From Tetranychus cinnabarinus (taxonomy: Eukaryota; Arthropoda; Arachnida; Trombidiformes; Tetranychidae), in the NCBI GenBank assembly GCA_022266195.1, contig WHVY01000002.1, forward strand, positions 15,453,001-15,517,000: DNA of 64,000 bases, written 5' to 3'. Shown here one piece after another: positions 1-12,800 of this stretch (positions are counted from its first letter, which is position 1; each line of letters begins with the position of its first letter). The translations under genes were made by a program, and so were the position numbers. Under the pieces are notes generated by a model. The model was not told the origin of the DNA. It was given only the letters and a program-made list of their open reading frames with translations, and did no database searches.

Positions 1-1112
1 AATTTGAATTAACATTGAATTTAATTTTCATTTTACAGTTGCAAGTAAATAGTGTTTGCTCATTTAGTTAATGATGGCAGTTAATCATTGGATTTATTGT
101 TAATTGGGTAAAAGAAGGATTGTAAGAAAAGAGACAAAAAAAATTAATTTAAGCAAAAAAGAGCTCTAAATGAGCAGCAATTAAATTAACACTCTTAAAT
201 AAATTAATATTGGTTTTTTTTGTGCTCAAAATATAATAATCATCGTTTTTTGCTGAGTGTTTGTATTGCTGTGTGATCTGTTTAATGGTACTGTTTTGCA
301 TCTTTCAAGTTAAACAATGAATTATAACGATAATGTTGATTATCTTTATTATCGTTATTATCATAATTATAGTCTTAATGGTTAGCAATAAGGAGCATCG
401 GGTTAATGTTAATTTCAACTCATAATACAAAAAAATTATATCTTGTTATGAGTCTAATAACTCATTTTAATGTCTTTTTATCTTGAAGAGAAATCCTTTT
501 TTTGTTATTTCTGGAGCTTCTCATTGTTTAATTGTAATCACTGAATGTCAACTAGGGCCGGGCGACGTTTAGAGCAATTTATTTAATCCTTTTCAGTCTC
601 TATTGATTAATATTGTCATCTTGATAATTCAATATTAATTTTCAATTCTTGTCTCCAAGTAGTGACATCTTTGATTTGATAAGCCAATCCTTAGAGTTAC
701 AAAGATTGCGCCTTTTTCAGTGCTACAATTATAATCATAAATCTGTTTGGTTACTTCAGTTAACAATTATTTAGACTCTCAATTGGATTCAGATTGGATC
801 GCCGGTGGATTCGTTGGAAAGAAATTCATGATTTAATTACAAAAATCAAAAATCAGATGCGAAAAAATTGGCAAGAATTTTTTTCGCTCTGGTTAAATTG
901 TCTGTCGTAAGATGGCGTCTGTACCTAGATTTTGGCTTTAGTCAAAAGAGTAAACTCTTTTAAAGAAACTCCTCCCTGAAATACAGACTACGTTTGTTTT
1001 CAGGTTTATTTATTATCTTCAGCTCATACATTTCAGATTTTATTGAATCAACATTGTCTGAATTTTGTTCAACTTTTATTTATTTTGTTCAACGTTATCT
1101 CATTATACCAAA
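1..1112. other. Upstream region of TAF12, no gene seen
   Basis: AT-rich non-coding sequence. No convincing reading frame is present on either strand. The last few hundred bases are presumably the promoter and 5' leader of the TAF12 gene that starts at 1113. Confidence 0.6.
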
Positions 1113-1751
1113 ATGAGTGGTACATCTGTTACAATTACTCCTGTAACATCAGGACAAATGCCTCCTCCGTCAACTAATAGTTCATCTAATAATGATTCGC
1201 CTGTTACAATTACTCCAGTATTTACGAATATGACCATGGGATCAGCTGGAGCCAATTCATCTTTCACTAATAAAAGTTCCTCCTCTATGAATGACTCAGT
1301 TACTTCCATGAACAATTCCACAACCAGTATAACAGCAACTAATAGTACAACAGCCAATATAAGTGGTATGAAAAATGGCTCCTCTGATGGTGGAAAAGAT
1401 TCTTCTAATGTTATGGTTTTGAATAAACAAAGATTACAAGAGTTGGTAAATGAAATTGATCCAAGAGAACAATTGGACGAAGAAGTTGAAGACTTGTTGC
1501 TTAATATAGCCGATGACTTTGTTGACAATGTTGTAACAAATGCATGTAAATTAGCCAAACATCGAGGTTCCAAAACATTAGAAGTTAAAGATGTGCAATT
1601 AATATTGGAAAAGGACTGGAACTTATTCATTCCAGGATTTGGGTCACTGCCATTAGCTAATGAATTCAAGCAGCTTTACAAAAAATCTCCAGCTACAGAG
1701 GCTCATAAACAACGTCTAGCATTAATAAAGAAAACTTTAAAGAAAATATGA
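1113..1751 (+). CDS. Taf12: TFIID/SAGA subunit TAF12
   Basis: Encodes a 212-residue protein in one exon. Residues about 1-100 are low-complexity, rich in Ser, Thr and Asn. Residues about 102-175 form the histone fold of TAF12, recognisable from LNKQRLQELVNEIDP, the ADDFVDNVV helix, LAKHRGS and the ending WNLFIPGFG. TAF12 pairs with TAF4 through this H2B-like fold in TFIID, and it also sits in SAGA-type coactivators; both are nuclear. The frame is open upstream to 1065 but only from a TTG. The first ATG, at 1113 after CCAAA, gives the expected start. AATAAA at about 1873 is a possible poly(A) signal. The family call is strong; the N-terminal tail is unconserved and adds nothing. Confidence 0.95.
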   Translation: MSGTSVTITPVTSGQMPPPSTNSSSNNDSPVTITPVFTNMTMGSAGANSSFTNKSSSSMNDSVTSMNNSTTSITATNSTTANISGMKNGSSDGGKDSSNVMVLNKQRLQELVNEIDPREQLDEEVEDLLLNIADDFVDNVVTNACKLAKHRGSKTLEVKDVQLILEKDWNLFIPGFGSLPLANEFKQLYKKSPATEAHKQRLALIKKTLKKI

Positions 1752-2623
1752 TTTCAAATATCATCTTAATCACCCAATATTCATCCTACTCCAGTCCACA
1801 ACAATCGAATGGCCCTTTAATTTTGTATCTATAATTTCCTTTCTCTCATTGGCTATTGCTCGATAAAAAATCAATAAAATTTAGCTCGAAAAGCTAAATT
1901 GGTGTAATCAAATTTTCCTTCATATAAAAATAAACCCTATTGTATTTGGCCAAATTTTGTCGCATCTATTTATCATTCTTCCCATTCAAGCAAGTGGCCA
2001 ATTTTTCAATATCGTGCATCCTTACTATCGATTTAAGTCGGTTTCTTTAAATTACAAAATTAAAAACTGGATTTCATGTTCCTTCAGAAAAGCCTTTCAA
2101 GAAACTCTATCGGAAACATTTTTAATAGAATACCGGAAAAATGATTAGTCAGTATAATACCTAGAGAGCGGATTATTTTTGAGTTTAACAATGGGTATTG
2201 TGAGTAATATGGTAATCAGATTACAATTATAATTTCTCCTTAAACTAATGAAAATTTTAAAATATCCAAGTTGCACTAAATAGATTTGAATTATCTCTAG
2301 ATATTTCCAGCTCCGTCAATATTGGTTAGCTAGTGAAGCTCTATTGAAGCTGAAGAAAGCTTCAGTAATTTTTAATTCATGGGCTTTTTAAATAGTGTAA
2401 TAGAAATTTATCGCCAAATGATTCAAAAAAGTAACTTTTATTCTGAAGTTACAAAGTTCGCGCCTTTTATTCTCAAAAATAACCATAAACAATAAGACAG
2501 AACTGGTTGAGGTAACTAAGCAGCCATGTTTTGAGTGTCCCTCAAAAAATTTAATATTTTTCTCTTCATCTTTAATTAGTTTGCTTTATTTATTAATACA
2601 TTTTATTCTAGTTGTATCTAAAT
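1752..2623. other. TAF12-RTF1 intergenic region
   Basis: Holds the TAF12 3' UTR with AATAAA near 1873 and the RTF1 5' region. TTTTATTCTAG just before 2612 could be the acceptor of a 5'-UTR intron of RTF1. No other gene is supported; the 63-codon frame at 1957-2148 has no recognisable content. Confidence 0.5.
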
Positions 2624-4815
2624 ATGGCTAAAAGGAAGAAGTCGTCTTCAGATGTTTCATCTAGTTCCAATGAGGACGAAGATTGGCAAGAAAGTGGAAA
2701 AAGTAAGTATAAACCAAGAAATTTTCAAATACCGTATTCAGCTTAGGCTTTATACATTACTCTCTTTGTTACCTTCTACTGCGGATATATTCCTGCATTT
2801 ATCAACATTCCATACAACCTTTTTATAACCTTTATTTGTCTCTTTGAAAATTTTCTAATGTTATGTATCTCTTCTCATTAAGGTCATGCTAAAAGTAAAG
2901 CCAAACAAAGGATTAAAAAAATCCCTCAAGAAGAAGAAGAAAAGGAGGAAGGTGAAGTTGAAGATGAAGACGAGGACGAAGATTCAGAAGGTTTCAATGA
3001 TGGTTATGATGAAAACCTTATCGGTGATGAAGAAGATCAGATCAGACTTGCCAATATGAATGAGAAAGAGAGAGAAATGGAACTATTTGCTCGATCTGAG
3101 AAAAGAGAAGTATTAAAGACCAGATATGAAATTGAACGGAAATTGCGTATGGCCAAGAAAAAAGAAATGATGCAAAGTCAAACTAAGATGAGAAGCAATG
3201 AGCGACGCAGAAACATGGAGGAAAAGAGGAAAGTCAAAAATGCTATTAAAGGATTGAAAGGTAAAGTCCATTTTGAATCAAAATCAATTGGATACTGCAA
3301 GATACCACTCACATTAGAGGCCATCTTATTGTTTCTCATGCATGATTGAACCATCCTTTGTCCTTTATCAAAATCTCTAATATATTTTCATTTTTTTGTT
3401 CAGAACAACGAGAGAAACGAAAACAGAAGCAACGTTTACGTGCTATAGATATTTATTCATCATCATCGTCATCAGAAAACGAAGATGATGACGAAAAAGC
3501 AGTTAAGAAGAAATCATCTTCATCTTCATCCAGTTCTTCCTCAAGCGATGAAAGTGATGACGACAAAGGCAGGCGAAGAAGCGATAAAGATGATGAAGAT
3601 GGCGATGCCGACGCTGGTAGTGAAGAGGAAGTTAAAGAAAAAGAAGAAGACTTCGTTTTAACTCTAGAAGAATTGTCTAAAATTAAAATTAGTCGATTTC
3701 GTGTGGAACAATGGTGTCATTCGCCATTCTTCAAAGACACTGTCGTTGGATGTTTCGTCAAAGTTTTCATTGGTCTTAGAGAAAGAAGTTCATCAGTCGA
3801 AAAAGTTCCAGTCTATAAATTATGCCAGATTTCCAATATTTCTGAAGGTCAAAGGACTTACCAACTAGAAGGCACAAGAACTAATAAAGTGGTCACTGTG
3901 AAGCATGCTAATGACGTCAAAAATTTTAAACTAGATATTATATCCAATACTCCATTTACCCAAAATGAATTCGATGAATGGAAATATCGCATGGAACGTG
4001 ATAGGCTCGAACTACCCACCAAGGATTTTATTGCAAAAAAAAGAAATGATATTCAAAATGCAATAAATTACAGTTACAAAGATAGTGATATAGAAGCTAT
4101 TGTTAAGGAGAAAGAAAAATTCAAATCAAATCCTGTAAATTTCGCTGTTAAGAAGACGGAACTGCTCAAACAAAAAGAAATGGCTGAACAACTTGGTAAT
4201 TTAGATGATGTTGAAAAGATAGCTCAAGAAATTGAAGAGTTAGAAACAAAAGCAAAAGAGTTGGATCTAAAGAGGACACAAAATATATCTGCTATTAGTT
4301 ACATTAATGAAAGAAATAGGATGCGTAATATAATTGAATCTGAAAAGGCCATTATGGAAGCTCGAGAAAAGGAAAAGGAACAAGGCGATGATCCATTTAG
4401 ACGGAGGAAATGTGCTCCAATGTTAGTTCACAAATTCAAACCCAATACACCAACCAGTTCAACTCCAGGACCTCACGATTCGTCTTCCGCTCTTGACTCA
4501 CTTATACCTAAACCTGGGATTTCTCCTATGAAAGGCATCAAAACGGAAAAAGATAGTTCATTTCAAAGTTGCTCTCCTAAGCAAAATGAACTTCCAAGTA
4601 ACGATCTATTTTCTGCCCATAATTTCGACATACAAATTGATTTTGACATTGGTGGAACCATAAACATGTCGTCAACTTCAAATCCATCCTCTAGTTCCAA
4701 TTACTCTTCTCTTCACCCATCTCATTCCTTGACTTCTGCATCATCAAAACCATCAACACCAAATCGTCGCTCCTTGAATTTAGAAGAATATAAAAAGAAG
4801 AAGGGTCTTATTTAA
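2624..4815 (+). CDS. Rtf1: Paf1-complex subunit RTF1
   Basis: Three exons, 2624-2702, 2883-3260 and 3404-4815, join in phase to a 622-residue protein (human about 710). RTF1 belongs to the Paf1 elongation complex, which travels with RNA polymerase II and promotes H2B ubiquitination. The N-terminus is Lys/Ser/acid-rich. A charged helical stretch encoded by exon 2 is followed by Ser-rich and acidic runs. The Plus-3 domain spans about 236-368 (starts LTLEELSKIKISRFRVE, includes GCFVKVFIG and VPVYKLCQI). A long coiled coil follows (NERNRMRNIIESEKAI, then DPFRRRKCAPMLV), then a Ser/Pro-rich tail. Donors are GTAAGT (2703) and GTAAAG (3261). Pieces of exons 2 and 3, including some intron 2 sequence, recur as fragments in the 26-47 kb region. 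This copy is the only complete one here. Confidence 0.96.
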
Positions 4816-5725
4816 ATGTTTACTTAACAAATTATTCTCTTCTTTTTCTATCTCATTAACTCAAAAAAATCTAATAGTGAAAATTAACAAAAAAAACAAC
4901 TGAGTGATTCAATTTCTTAAAGATCTACAAACAAAAAGAATATCAATTAGAACAAAATTGCATTATCCATGTTCACATCATAAGAGGTAAATGCAATACC
5001 ACAAACTAAATGAAGTTATTAAAGCCAATTGTTCACTCAATCATAAACCATTCAATTTCCATTGATACACTAAAAGACTCACATCAACTTAGGATCATCT
5101 TAATTTTACGGAGAACATAGACTCCGAGCGGAAAAAGGTTGAATCGACTAATCGTGAAACGTGATTTTACTTGATTGTGTTTAGAAGAAACGATTTTCGT
5201 GTTTGTAAATATTTTTTGATTGTGATTGCCTCATGAAACATTCAAACCATTAAAAATTTCTAAAACCATCAAATCATATTTAACTAAATAATTTATATTC
5301 GAATCAGGTGGACCATTTGATGATCCATAAGTGATTTAAAACTCTCTGTGATAGAGATATTATTCAAATCAAAATCAAAGTTCCCTCATGGATCGGCATC
5401 GATTCAAAATTCGAAGAATAAACTAAAATGATAAATTTACGACGTACATTAAAAAGTTCACAATAATTATGTAGTCAAGTTTTGAGCTTTTTGTAACAAA
5501 ATCCAGGTCATAGAGGAAGAGAACTAGGATTTGAAGTTATTTATTATTCATCAGAATTTATTTTTGGAAGTTCGTTCGTTGTTGGAAAAGAATTCGTGGA
5601 AAACGATAGATTTCATGTTTATACAAAAATTTTAATTGTACCTCTTGAATTTTTGTGGCTGAGTCCTTGTGGCTCCATCTTGAATCAATTATTTTGATGT
5701 GAGTTTTCAATTTTGTTGAATTCCC
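4816..5725. other. RTF1-MsrB intergenic region
   Basis: RTF1 3' UTR and MsrB leader. No coding signal seen. Confidence 0.5.
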
Positions 5726-6238
5726 ATGATTTCTAGGGCTGGGTTAATTAATTTGTTTCGGTGCAATTCATTCAAAGTCTATCGTTATTTGTCAACATCT
5801 AAAGGAATTAACAATATGGGTGACTCTCAAGGTGCTAGCGGTGAACCCGAATTTAAGGTTGATAAGGAATCGTTGAAATCTCGGCTGACCGATATCCAGT
5901 ACAGGGTGACTCAAGAAGCGGATACCGAAATGCCATTTACTGGTGAATATTTGAAATTAAAGGACAATGGAATGTATGCCTGCTTAATTTGTGAATCTGA
6001 ATTATTCTCATCAAATACCAAATACGACTCTGGATGTGGTTGGCCTGCCTTTTTTGATGTCATCGATAAAACTAAAGTAAAGCTGACAGTTGATAAATCC
6101 CTTGGTATGGTACGTACCGAGGTAACTTGTGCTAAATGTAATGCCCACCTTGGTCATGTTTTTGATGATGGACCAAAGCCTACTGGAGTCCGTTATTGTA
6201 TCAATTCTGCTTCATTGAAGTTCAAGAAAAAGACATAA
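5726..6238 (+). CDS. MsrB: Methionine-R-sulfoxide reductase MsrB, copy 1
   Basis: 170 residues, intronless. MsrB reduces the R-epimer of methionine sulfoxide in proteins with thioredoxin as usual donor. Residues 1-30 (MISRAGLINLFRCNSFK...) are basic and hydroxylated without acids, as in a mitochondrial presequence; Met31 could start a cytosolic form. The SelR fold follows: zinc cysteines CLIC (86, 89) and CAKC (135, 138), GCGWP with Cys104, HLGHVFDDGP, and the catalytic RYCINS (Cys158). Family members have TERPFTG; this copy has Met instead of Arg at 69. A second, nearly identical copy lies inverted at 20642-21154. Similarity extends into both flanks, so it is a DNA duplication. Confidence 0.97.
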   Translation: MISRAGLINLFRCNSFKVYRYLSTSKGINNMGDSQGASGEPEFKVDKESLKSRLTDIQYRVTQEADTEMPFTGEYLKLKDNGMYACLICESELFSSNTKYDSGCGWPAFFDVIDKTKVKLTVDKSLGMVRTEVTCAKCNAHLGHVFDDGPKPTGVRYCINSASLKFKKKT

Positions 6239-9200
6239 AATATGAAACATTATAATACAGTTTGACTTTTGCTCTCCTATTCCATTAATTCACAATTGTA
6301 ACATCCTGATCAGTGGTTTTGATTTAATTTTTACTTCTGAGCATCAGTTTGAATCATCCTGGTAAATTATCAAATGTTGGATCCACGGGAATATTTTGAA
6401 ATGAATATTTCAGAATCTCAAATGGAAGTTGAACCCTAATGAATTTAAAAAAATCGGTGTTAATTTATTTGCAATTTTTCTATTCCTTCACAACTTTTAT
6501 CCCTTTAATGCCAAGACATTTTGTCATTGCAAAAATCCTTGTTTATTGTTTATTATCTCTAATATTAAGATTAAATCTCAACAATCGGTTAAAATACAAA
6601 TAAATCTCTTTCAATAAATTCCAACTATTAATTGACATTGGTAAGGGTACATATTGAAGCTAACCAAAATAACCTAACTAACAAAGCTCATTTTTTCTAG
6701 TGTAACGAGTGTCACCGATATTCAAACTTGTGAGTTTGACATTTCAAAACAGTTGTTGGAAACAATCGCTTGAAATTTGCCACAGATCACTTTGTGACAA
6801 TTACTTAAATAGATATGTCGCGAGTGGACGATTAGTATTTAGAGTTGTAATCATGAAAATATTTATTTTCACCTAAAAACCCAAACTAAAATAAGTGGCA
6901 ATGTTTGGATACCGTTACCATGGTTAGCAATCATATGATCTGTTACATCACCAGTTATAAATTAATCTCATCAGTCAAACACTCTTTAGTAATTTAAACG
7001 AGCTGAGTTCTGTTTTTAGTTAATTAATTGGGTATAATTTGTGATTAACTGGACCCAGACACATTATTTAACTAGTTAATTAACCGATCTACCGGTCACC
7101 GGTAGGAAAGTGGATCCACGGATAACATATGTCTTCAATTCTCAAGGTTTTCTCTTGATGATTACTTCTTGTTTTGTTTCTTATTTTTATTACTATTGTT
7201 TTCCTTTTTCTAGCCACCCTCACTTCAAATCAGAGGTAAGTCCTAAGCTTTTCCCAATCATTAATCCCAATATCCCAACTATACCAATTGCCTACATAAT
7301 AATTTTCACCTTGTATTCTTAATTCACCAATATATTATTGTTATGTTCAATTGAAGACTGTTATAACTTTTTTTTGCCAACATAACATAACATGGAAGGT
7401 TTCAGTTTTGTTAGTTGAAAGAAGGAGGAGATGCTGGTATAAGTCAAACAATTTTACCCCCATTTTTCATTCTATCTCCCTATCATCATTCAGTCTTTCA
7501 TTTCTCTCTCTTTTTTCTCTCTCTCTTAACCCAGTTTGACGTTTACAATTCTGTTTCTTTCGTTTCTTATTCTTCGTTCTTCTCAGACTCTTCTCAATCT
7601 CCTTTTACTCTCTTCGCCACTCTCAACATTTTGTCTAATTGTTGTTGCTGTCTCACCATATCAACTAATGGTTGAACATCGTTTACATTTTTCTGTGTTA
7701 AATTAGTGGACTCTTCTTTACATGCAAAATATTCATCTTATTTCTCCACTCTTTGGTTGACACTGTTCTTGGGATTAAAATCTCATTCTCATTTTGTGTT
7801 CTTCACTCAGGGAAATAAAAAGTACTTTTTTATTCTCTGTTACCATCTCACTTGTCCATTACCTTGATGATCTCTATGTAAATTGTGATAATGTAGTCCA
7901 ACCTTCCTTTAACTGTATCGCTGTAATTTATCTGCTTTTCTTCCAACGGCCTTTCTTTTTTGCCTTTCTCTCAATCTCTACCTTTCTCCTTATTTTAGTC
8001 TTGTATTTACTCTTTTTTCTGTCTTTCTCTTTCTATCATTCACTTTCTATCTGTCTGTCTTTATCCGTCTATCACTTTGTCTCTTTCACTCTTTTTTACT
8101 ACCCCTTCACCGTCTCTGTGCCTGTTTTACCTGGTCTACTTACCTCTTGGAAATCAAAATCCAATACCTGGTGATAACCATGATAATAAATGGTCATAAA
8201 AACCCTTTCAATCATTTTTTACCATTTTAATTGTGACTTCCACCTTTACTTCTGTTGGTGTTTGTGCTCTTCTCACTCTTCTTTCCTCTACATCTCTCAT
8301 CATTTACGCTTTGATTTGAATACACACAAACGCATACACAAAAATATCAAACAAACATTTGTTATCATAAGGAAAACAAAACATTTTGATATTCACACTG
8401 TTGATACTAACACGCCAAAGTGTTGATGGGAAGACAAAAAGGAGAGCCCCTAATTTGGCATAAAATTGAAGGCAAGCCCTGGCAAGCCAAATATCAAGTG
8501 GCCAAGAAACCATTCAAATCAGTGAAACGATGGAATGGTTTTAATTTACAACCGTAGCTGTGATTAAGTCTAAGTGATTTTTGTGTATTATATGCATACA
8601 TAACTAAATAGGTAAGAGAGGTACATGCGTTTTCCCCTCTCTTCCTTCCTTACCTTTTCCTCTCCTCTTTTTCCTCCTTGCCAATTATAGTCTTGCTTAA
8701 TTATTCATTCCTAGTTCAAATCTGTTCTCTCTTTCTCTCTTTACATCATGTTGATTAGACCCGGTGATGAGAAATATTTTCATTCAATTTCGTTCTGGAT
8801 ATATTGAGGATACAGAATAAGGAGGGCGCTAGCAATCAACTTTAAATTTAATTTATAAAATAACAATATTACTATCACCGGCCATAATCAACATCAACAT
8901 AACCCAATCATACAGAGAAACCCTTTCTCTTCTTCTTCTCTTTCCGAGCTTCTTCCGCCATCTGTCTATTTTTATATCTATCGCTGGTCTGTCTATCTAC
9001 TTCTTGTGATTCTCGTCTGATATTTTTCTCTCTGTTCTATCACTGTATTTTACTCCTTCATTTCGATCTTTTTTCAATCTCACTGTTTCTCTTTCACCTA
9101 ATATTCAATCCTGTCTTCCTCTGGCTTCTCACAAGAACACTTCTTAACTTTCTTCCTATTCCCTTCCACCATTTCCCTCAATACCTTACACTAAGCCTTT

Positions 9201-9824
9201 TGTTTTTTTCCCTCACATTCTTATTCTTAGCTTTAATCAATGTTAACCTTGCTTTTCACATTTTCTAACTAACATTCCCTTCTCTTCCTCAAATATCGTA
9301 TCATTTACCTATCATTGGCATATTGACCCAAATAACTGTCCATTCAATAGTAGCCTATCACTTTCATCATTATAATTTTCATCCATTTCTAATTGTATTT
9401 TTTCTTCTCATTTCCCTTCCTATTTCTGCCTTTCCATCTTTTGCTTTCATTATTTAAGCAAGTAACTGAGCCGTGAACCTGTGATCTCTTCCATCTCCAT
9501 CTTTATATAAATATTTCTCTCTCTCTCTCTACCTTTCTCCCTGTTGAATATATCTGTCTCCTTCGTTGCTTTATCTGTCTATATATCGGAATACAATCCA
9601 GATGCTAATCAGTCATCGGATTTAAAACGGAGCTTGAAATCAAACCATTAAACTATCCAAATCTCTCAAAGAGACTCAAGTTAATATCCAGCCGATTAAT
9701 TCGCCAAAACCTAGTTCAAAACTAGAGATCAACTTTTGTATAAGATACACCATTTTCACTGGTCATCACTTTCCTGTTGACAAGATTTTAGAGGAACACA
9801 AACTTGATTATCGCTGTAAATCCA
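6239..9824. other. Long non-coding stretch, CT-rich from about 7400
   Basis: The first kilobase is AT-rich without coding signal. From about 7400 to 9560 the + strand is strongly pyrimidine-rich, with runs such as CTCTCTCTC near 9515-9530. This makes several open but meaningless hydrophobic reading frames. The stretch is probably upstream promoter, leader or intron sequence of the gene whose first coding exon begins at 9825. No gene is supported here. Confidence 0.5.
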
Positions 9825-12800
9825 ATGTCTAAAGGACTCTTTAAAGGAAAAGTGGTTATTGAGGAAGAAACTGAGGATGACAGGGGAAAAGTTACGGACC
9901 AATTAAACAATTCTGTTGCAGCAATTGACATAGAGAGTCGGATCGTTGTTGAGGAGAGTCTATTCGAGACAGAAGACGAAGATGAAGCAAGTAACATTTC
10001 AATGACTGTTGACGATGATGACCCTAAACCGTCCAGTAAAACCTTTAAACAAAACAATATCCATGGTACCAAAGAGAGTTCAGTTGATGATTGTGGCTCT
10101 GAAGCTTTGGACCTGTCTTTCATTCCCTGTTCAATACCATTGAAGAAGAGGAAAATATCAAGCTTACCAAATAGTGATAATACTTTAAATGAGGACAAGA
10201 AAAAGTCTGATCATCATTTTCATCAAAAAATTATCACAAGGGATACAAGTGCCTTCAACCAATTAACCAACCACAATCGTCTAAATAGTTTCAACCTTCA
10301 GTCAAGCCACAATCACTTTCCTTTTACATTAAGGGCTATGCCAAGTGCAGCCAGTTCATCAACCAGTAATTGTAAACCTCTTTCCCTAGTTAAAAACCAA
10401 CAAGCCCAACAACCACAACAACATTTCCATCATCAAAATCAACTAAACTTTAACCATCTCTATCACCAACAACAGCACCAAAATCAAAACAACCACCATC
10501 AGTTACAGCAACAAAAGCTGGTTCAATATCAACAAAATCAACAGAAACAAGAGTTTACCATTGGTAATAAATCAACTGGCTTAGGGTCATCAACAAGTGG
10601 ACAAACAAAAGGTGGTGAACCAATTGAAATTGATTGACTTCTTCCATAGATTTTCTTTGTTTTTACCATTTCTTCTTCGTTCCCTTCACTTCTCTTTCCT
10701 TTCTCATTTCAATTATCCTTTCATCCTCTTGTTTCCAAGGCACTTCTCTATCTAGAATATGTGTTCATCCAACAATTAAACCAACTACGGTTCACGCTGC
10801 ATAGTAACTTGAAAACTGGTACTTTATAAAACTCAGGTTGTTTCTCTTTTTTTATATTAAAAAGGAAACCAGGTCAACCCTTTTTTTTGCCACTGTAGGT
10901 GATAATGAGAAATGGTTACCAATACCAGTTGACTTCTGAATACGCGATTCAATTTTCCCAATTTTGTCCTTCTTTTTGCTCTAATTAATTAACCTTTTTC
11001 ACCTTCTACTTTCTCCTCCTCATCTTGTGTCAAAGGCTATTTACTCCAAACACCTTGACCAAATTTCGTAGAGACAAAAGGGTTTAGATTACTTTATGGG
11101 TTTTAAACGTAAATGCTGTCAACATTTTTTTTCTTTTCTTTAAAATAAGCTCAATCCATGACTTTTACTCATTTTTAATTTCCGATAATCATAATTGATA
11201 ATTAATATGTAATAATCATCTCAACTAAAAAAATAAGATATTAATTGTTAATAATGACTCAATGTCCTTTTGTCGCGATTATTTACTCTTTATTTTCTCT
11301 CTTTATTTTCACCTTCATCTCACCTGATCAACTTTCAACTTATCAAAACTACAATTATAAACAATGAAATTGATGAAAACCTTCTTTCAAAATGAAGCGA
11401 AAAGATTTGATTTTTTGATAATCATTTGTTCATTTTTTTGAAATTTGTTATGTTTTTACAGTCATTTCAGTCAGATAATTAAACCAATCAACACCAATGT
11501 GACTTTAATCAGCAAACATTTGGCATCTCTTGAAACGCAAAGTACTAATCAACATTTCTCTTGTTTTTATTTATTTTTTTCTTCTCTTTTCTCTTTTCAA
11601 ATTTTCTTCAATAATTTGGATCATCGTCAAAATTATCGGCAAAACCATCAACTTGAAAATTGTGCTCAAATTTGATTCTCATGCTAAATAATCAATGTTT
11701 AATTGGAAACTCTGGCTTTAATGGATCTTCACATCGCACTGTGTTATCAATATCTTGTTTCATAATTTATCCCTTAACTTGCTGTTATCCAATTCGGGTT
11801 CAACTTTAAAATCTCATTAATTAACCAATTAACTGTTGAATGTCACAAAATTTTCTCATTTGGTGTTAATGTTCTTACATGTGAATCTCATTTGAAACAA
11901 AACTTGGCTAATCACTTTTGCCCTCTCGATGATAATTAAATTTTAATTTTATTCATTTGTGGTCATAATGGGTTTACTACCAACACAACTTCAACACCAA
12001 TGTTTATCAACTAATCATCATCATCATCACCTTTCCAATGGTCTTAATTATTAGGAATGAGCTGCAGAAGACCAGGTTTTATTACTTGTTCAATATGCAA
12101 CGCAACTAAATACTATTCACACGTTCAAAGGCGTTTTGGCCAATACTCTTGTGAGCCTTGCTCTAAGTTTATGAAGCGCTTCCTTCGAGATCCAAAAATT
12201 TTCACTTGCTCACACAAAGGTTGGCATCAATATTTCTTACCCAAACACCTTGCATTTAATTTTATCTTTTCCTCTCCCTCTTTTCATCCACTCATCAAGC
12301 AACTTACCTCTCTCAACTCTTTCTTTCCAGTCAAGGTAGACATTTTGTTGAAACAAAGAGTACCTTTTGTTGCTGTTTATGAACATCTTTTTCCCTTTAG
12401 ATGGTAATAATGAACATGATATTGATGTACAACTAAAGAGGCAACATCAATCCAATCATTTCAACTCACTCAATCCTTTCTCTCGTCAGTCTGTCTCACT
12501 TGCCGGCTCAGAATCATGTTTATATCCTCACCTCCAGACGCATCTTTTCGTAACCTTTTCTCTTCAAAATTCGTTCTTTATTTTTTTAGTGTTTCTCATT
12601 CACTTTTTTTCTTTCATCAAGTCTGCTTCGTTTTTTATCCTTTTTTCCGTCTCACTGCTCCTTCTTGTCTTCACCTTCATCTTTTGGCTTATCACTTTGC
12701 TCACTCTCACTCGATTTTTACAAACCTTTTTCTCGTCTTCATCTACCATAATTAACGTTAACTACCAAAAAACGCTATTCAATTCATTTCAACTTATGCA

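Noticed and set aside
1103..1669. 188-codon frame opposite TAF12
   Set aside because: Antisense shadow of the conserved TAF12 coding sequence.
7110..8426. Several overlapping hydrophobic reading frames of 60-126 codons
   Set aside because: They come from pyrimidine-rich sequence (Phe, Leu, Ser codons), lack any recognisable domain and overlap in different frames.
9788..10198. 136-codon frame opposite the receptor-like exon 1
   Set aside because: Antisense shadow with low-complexity Ser/Leu content.
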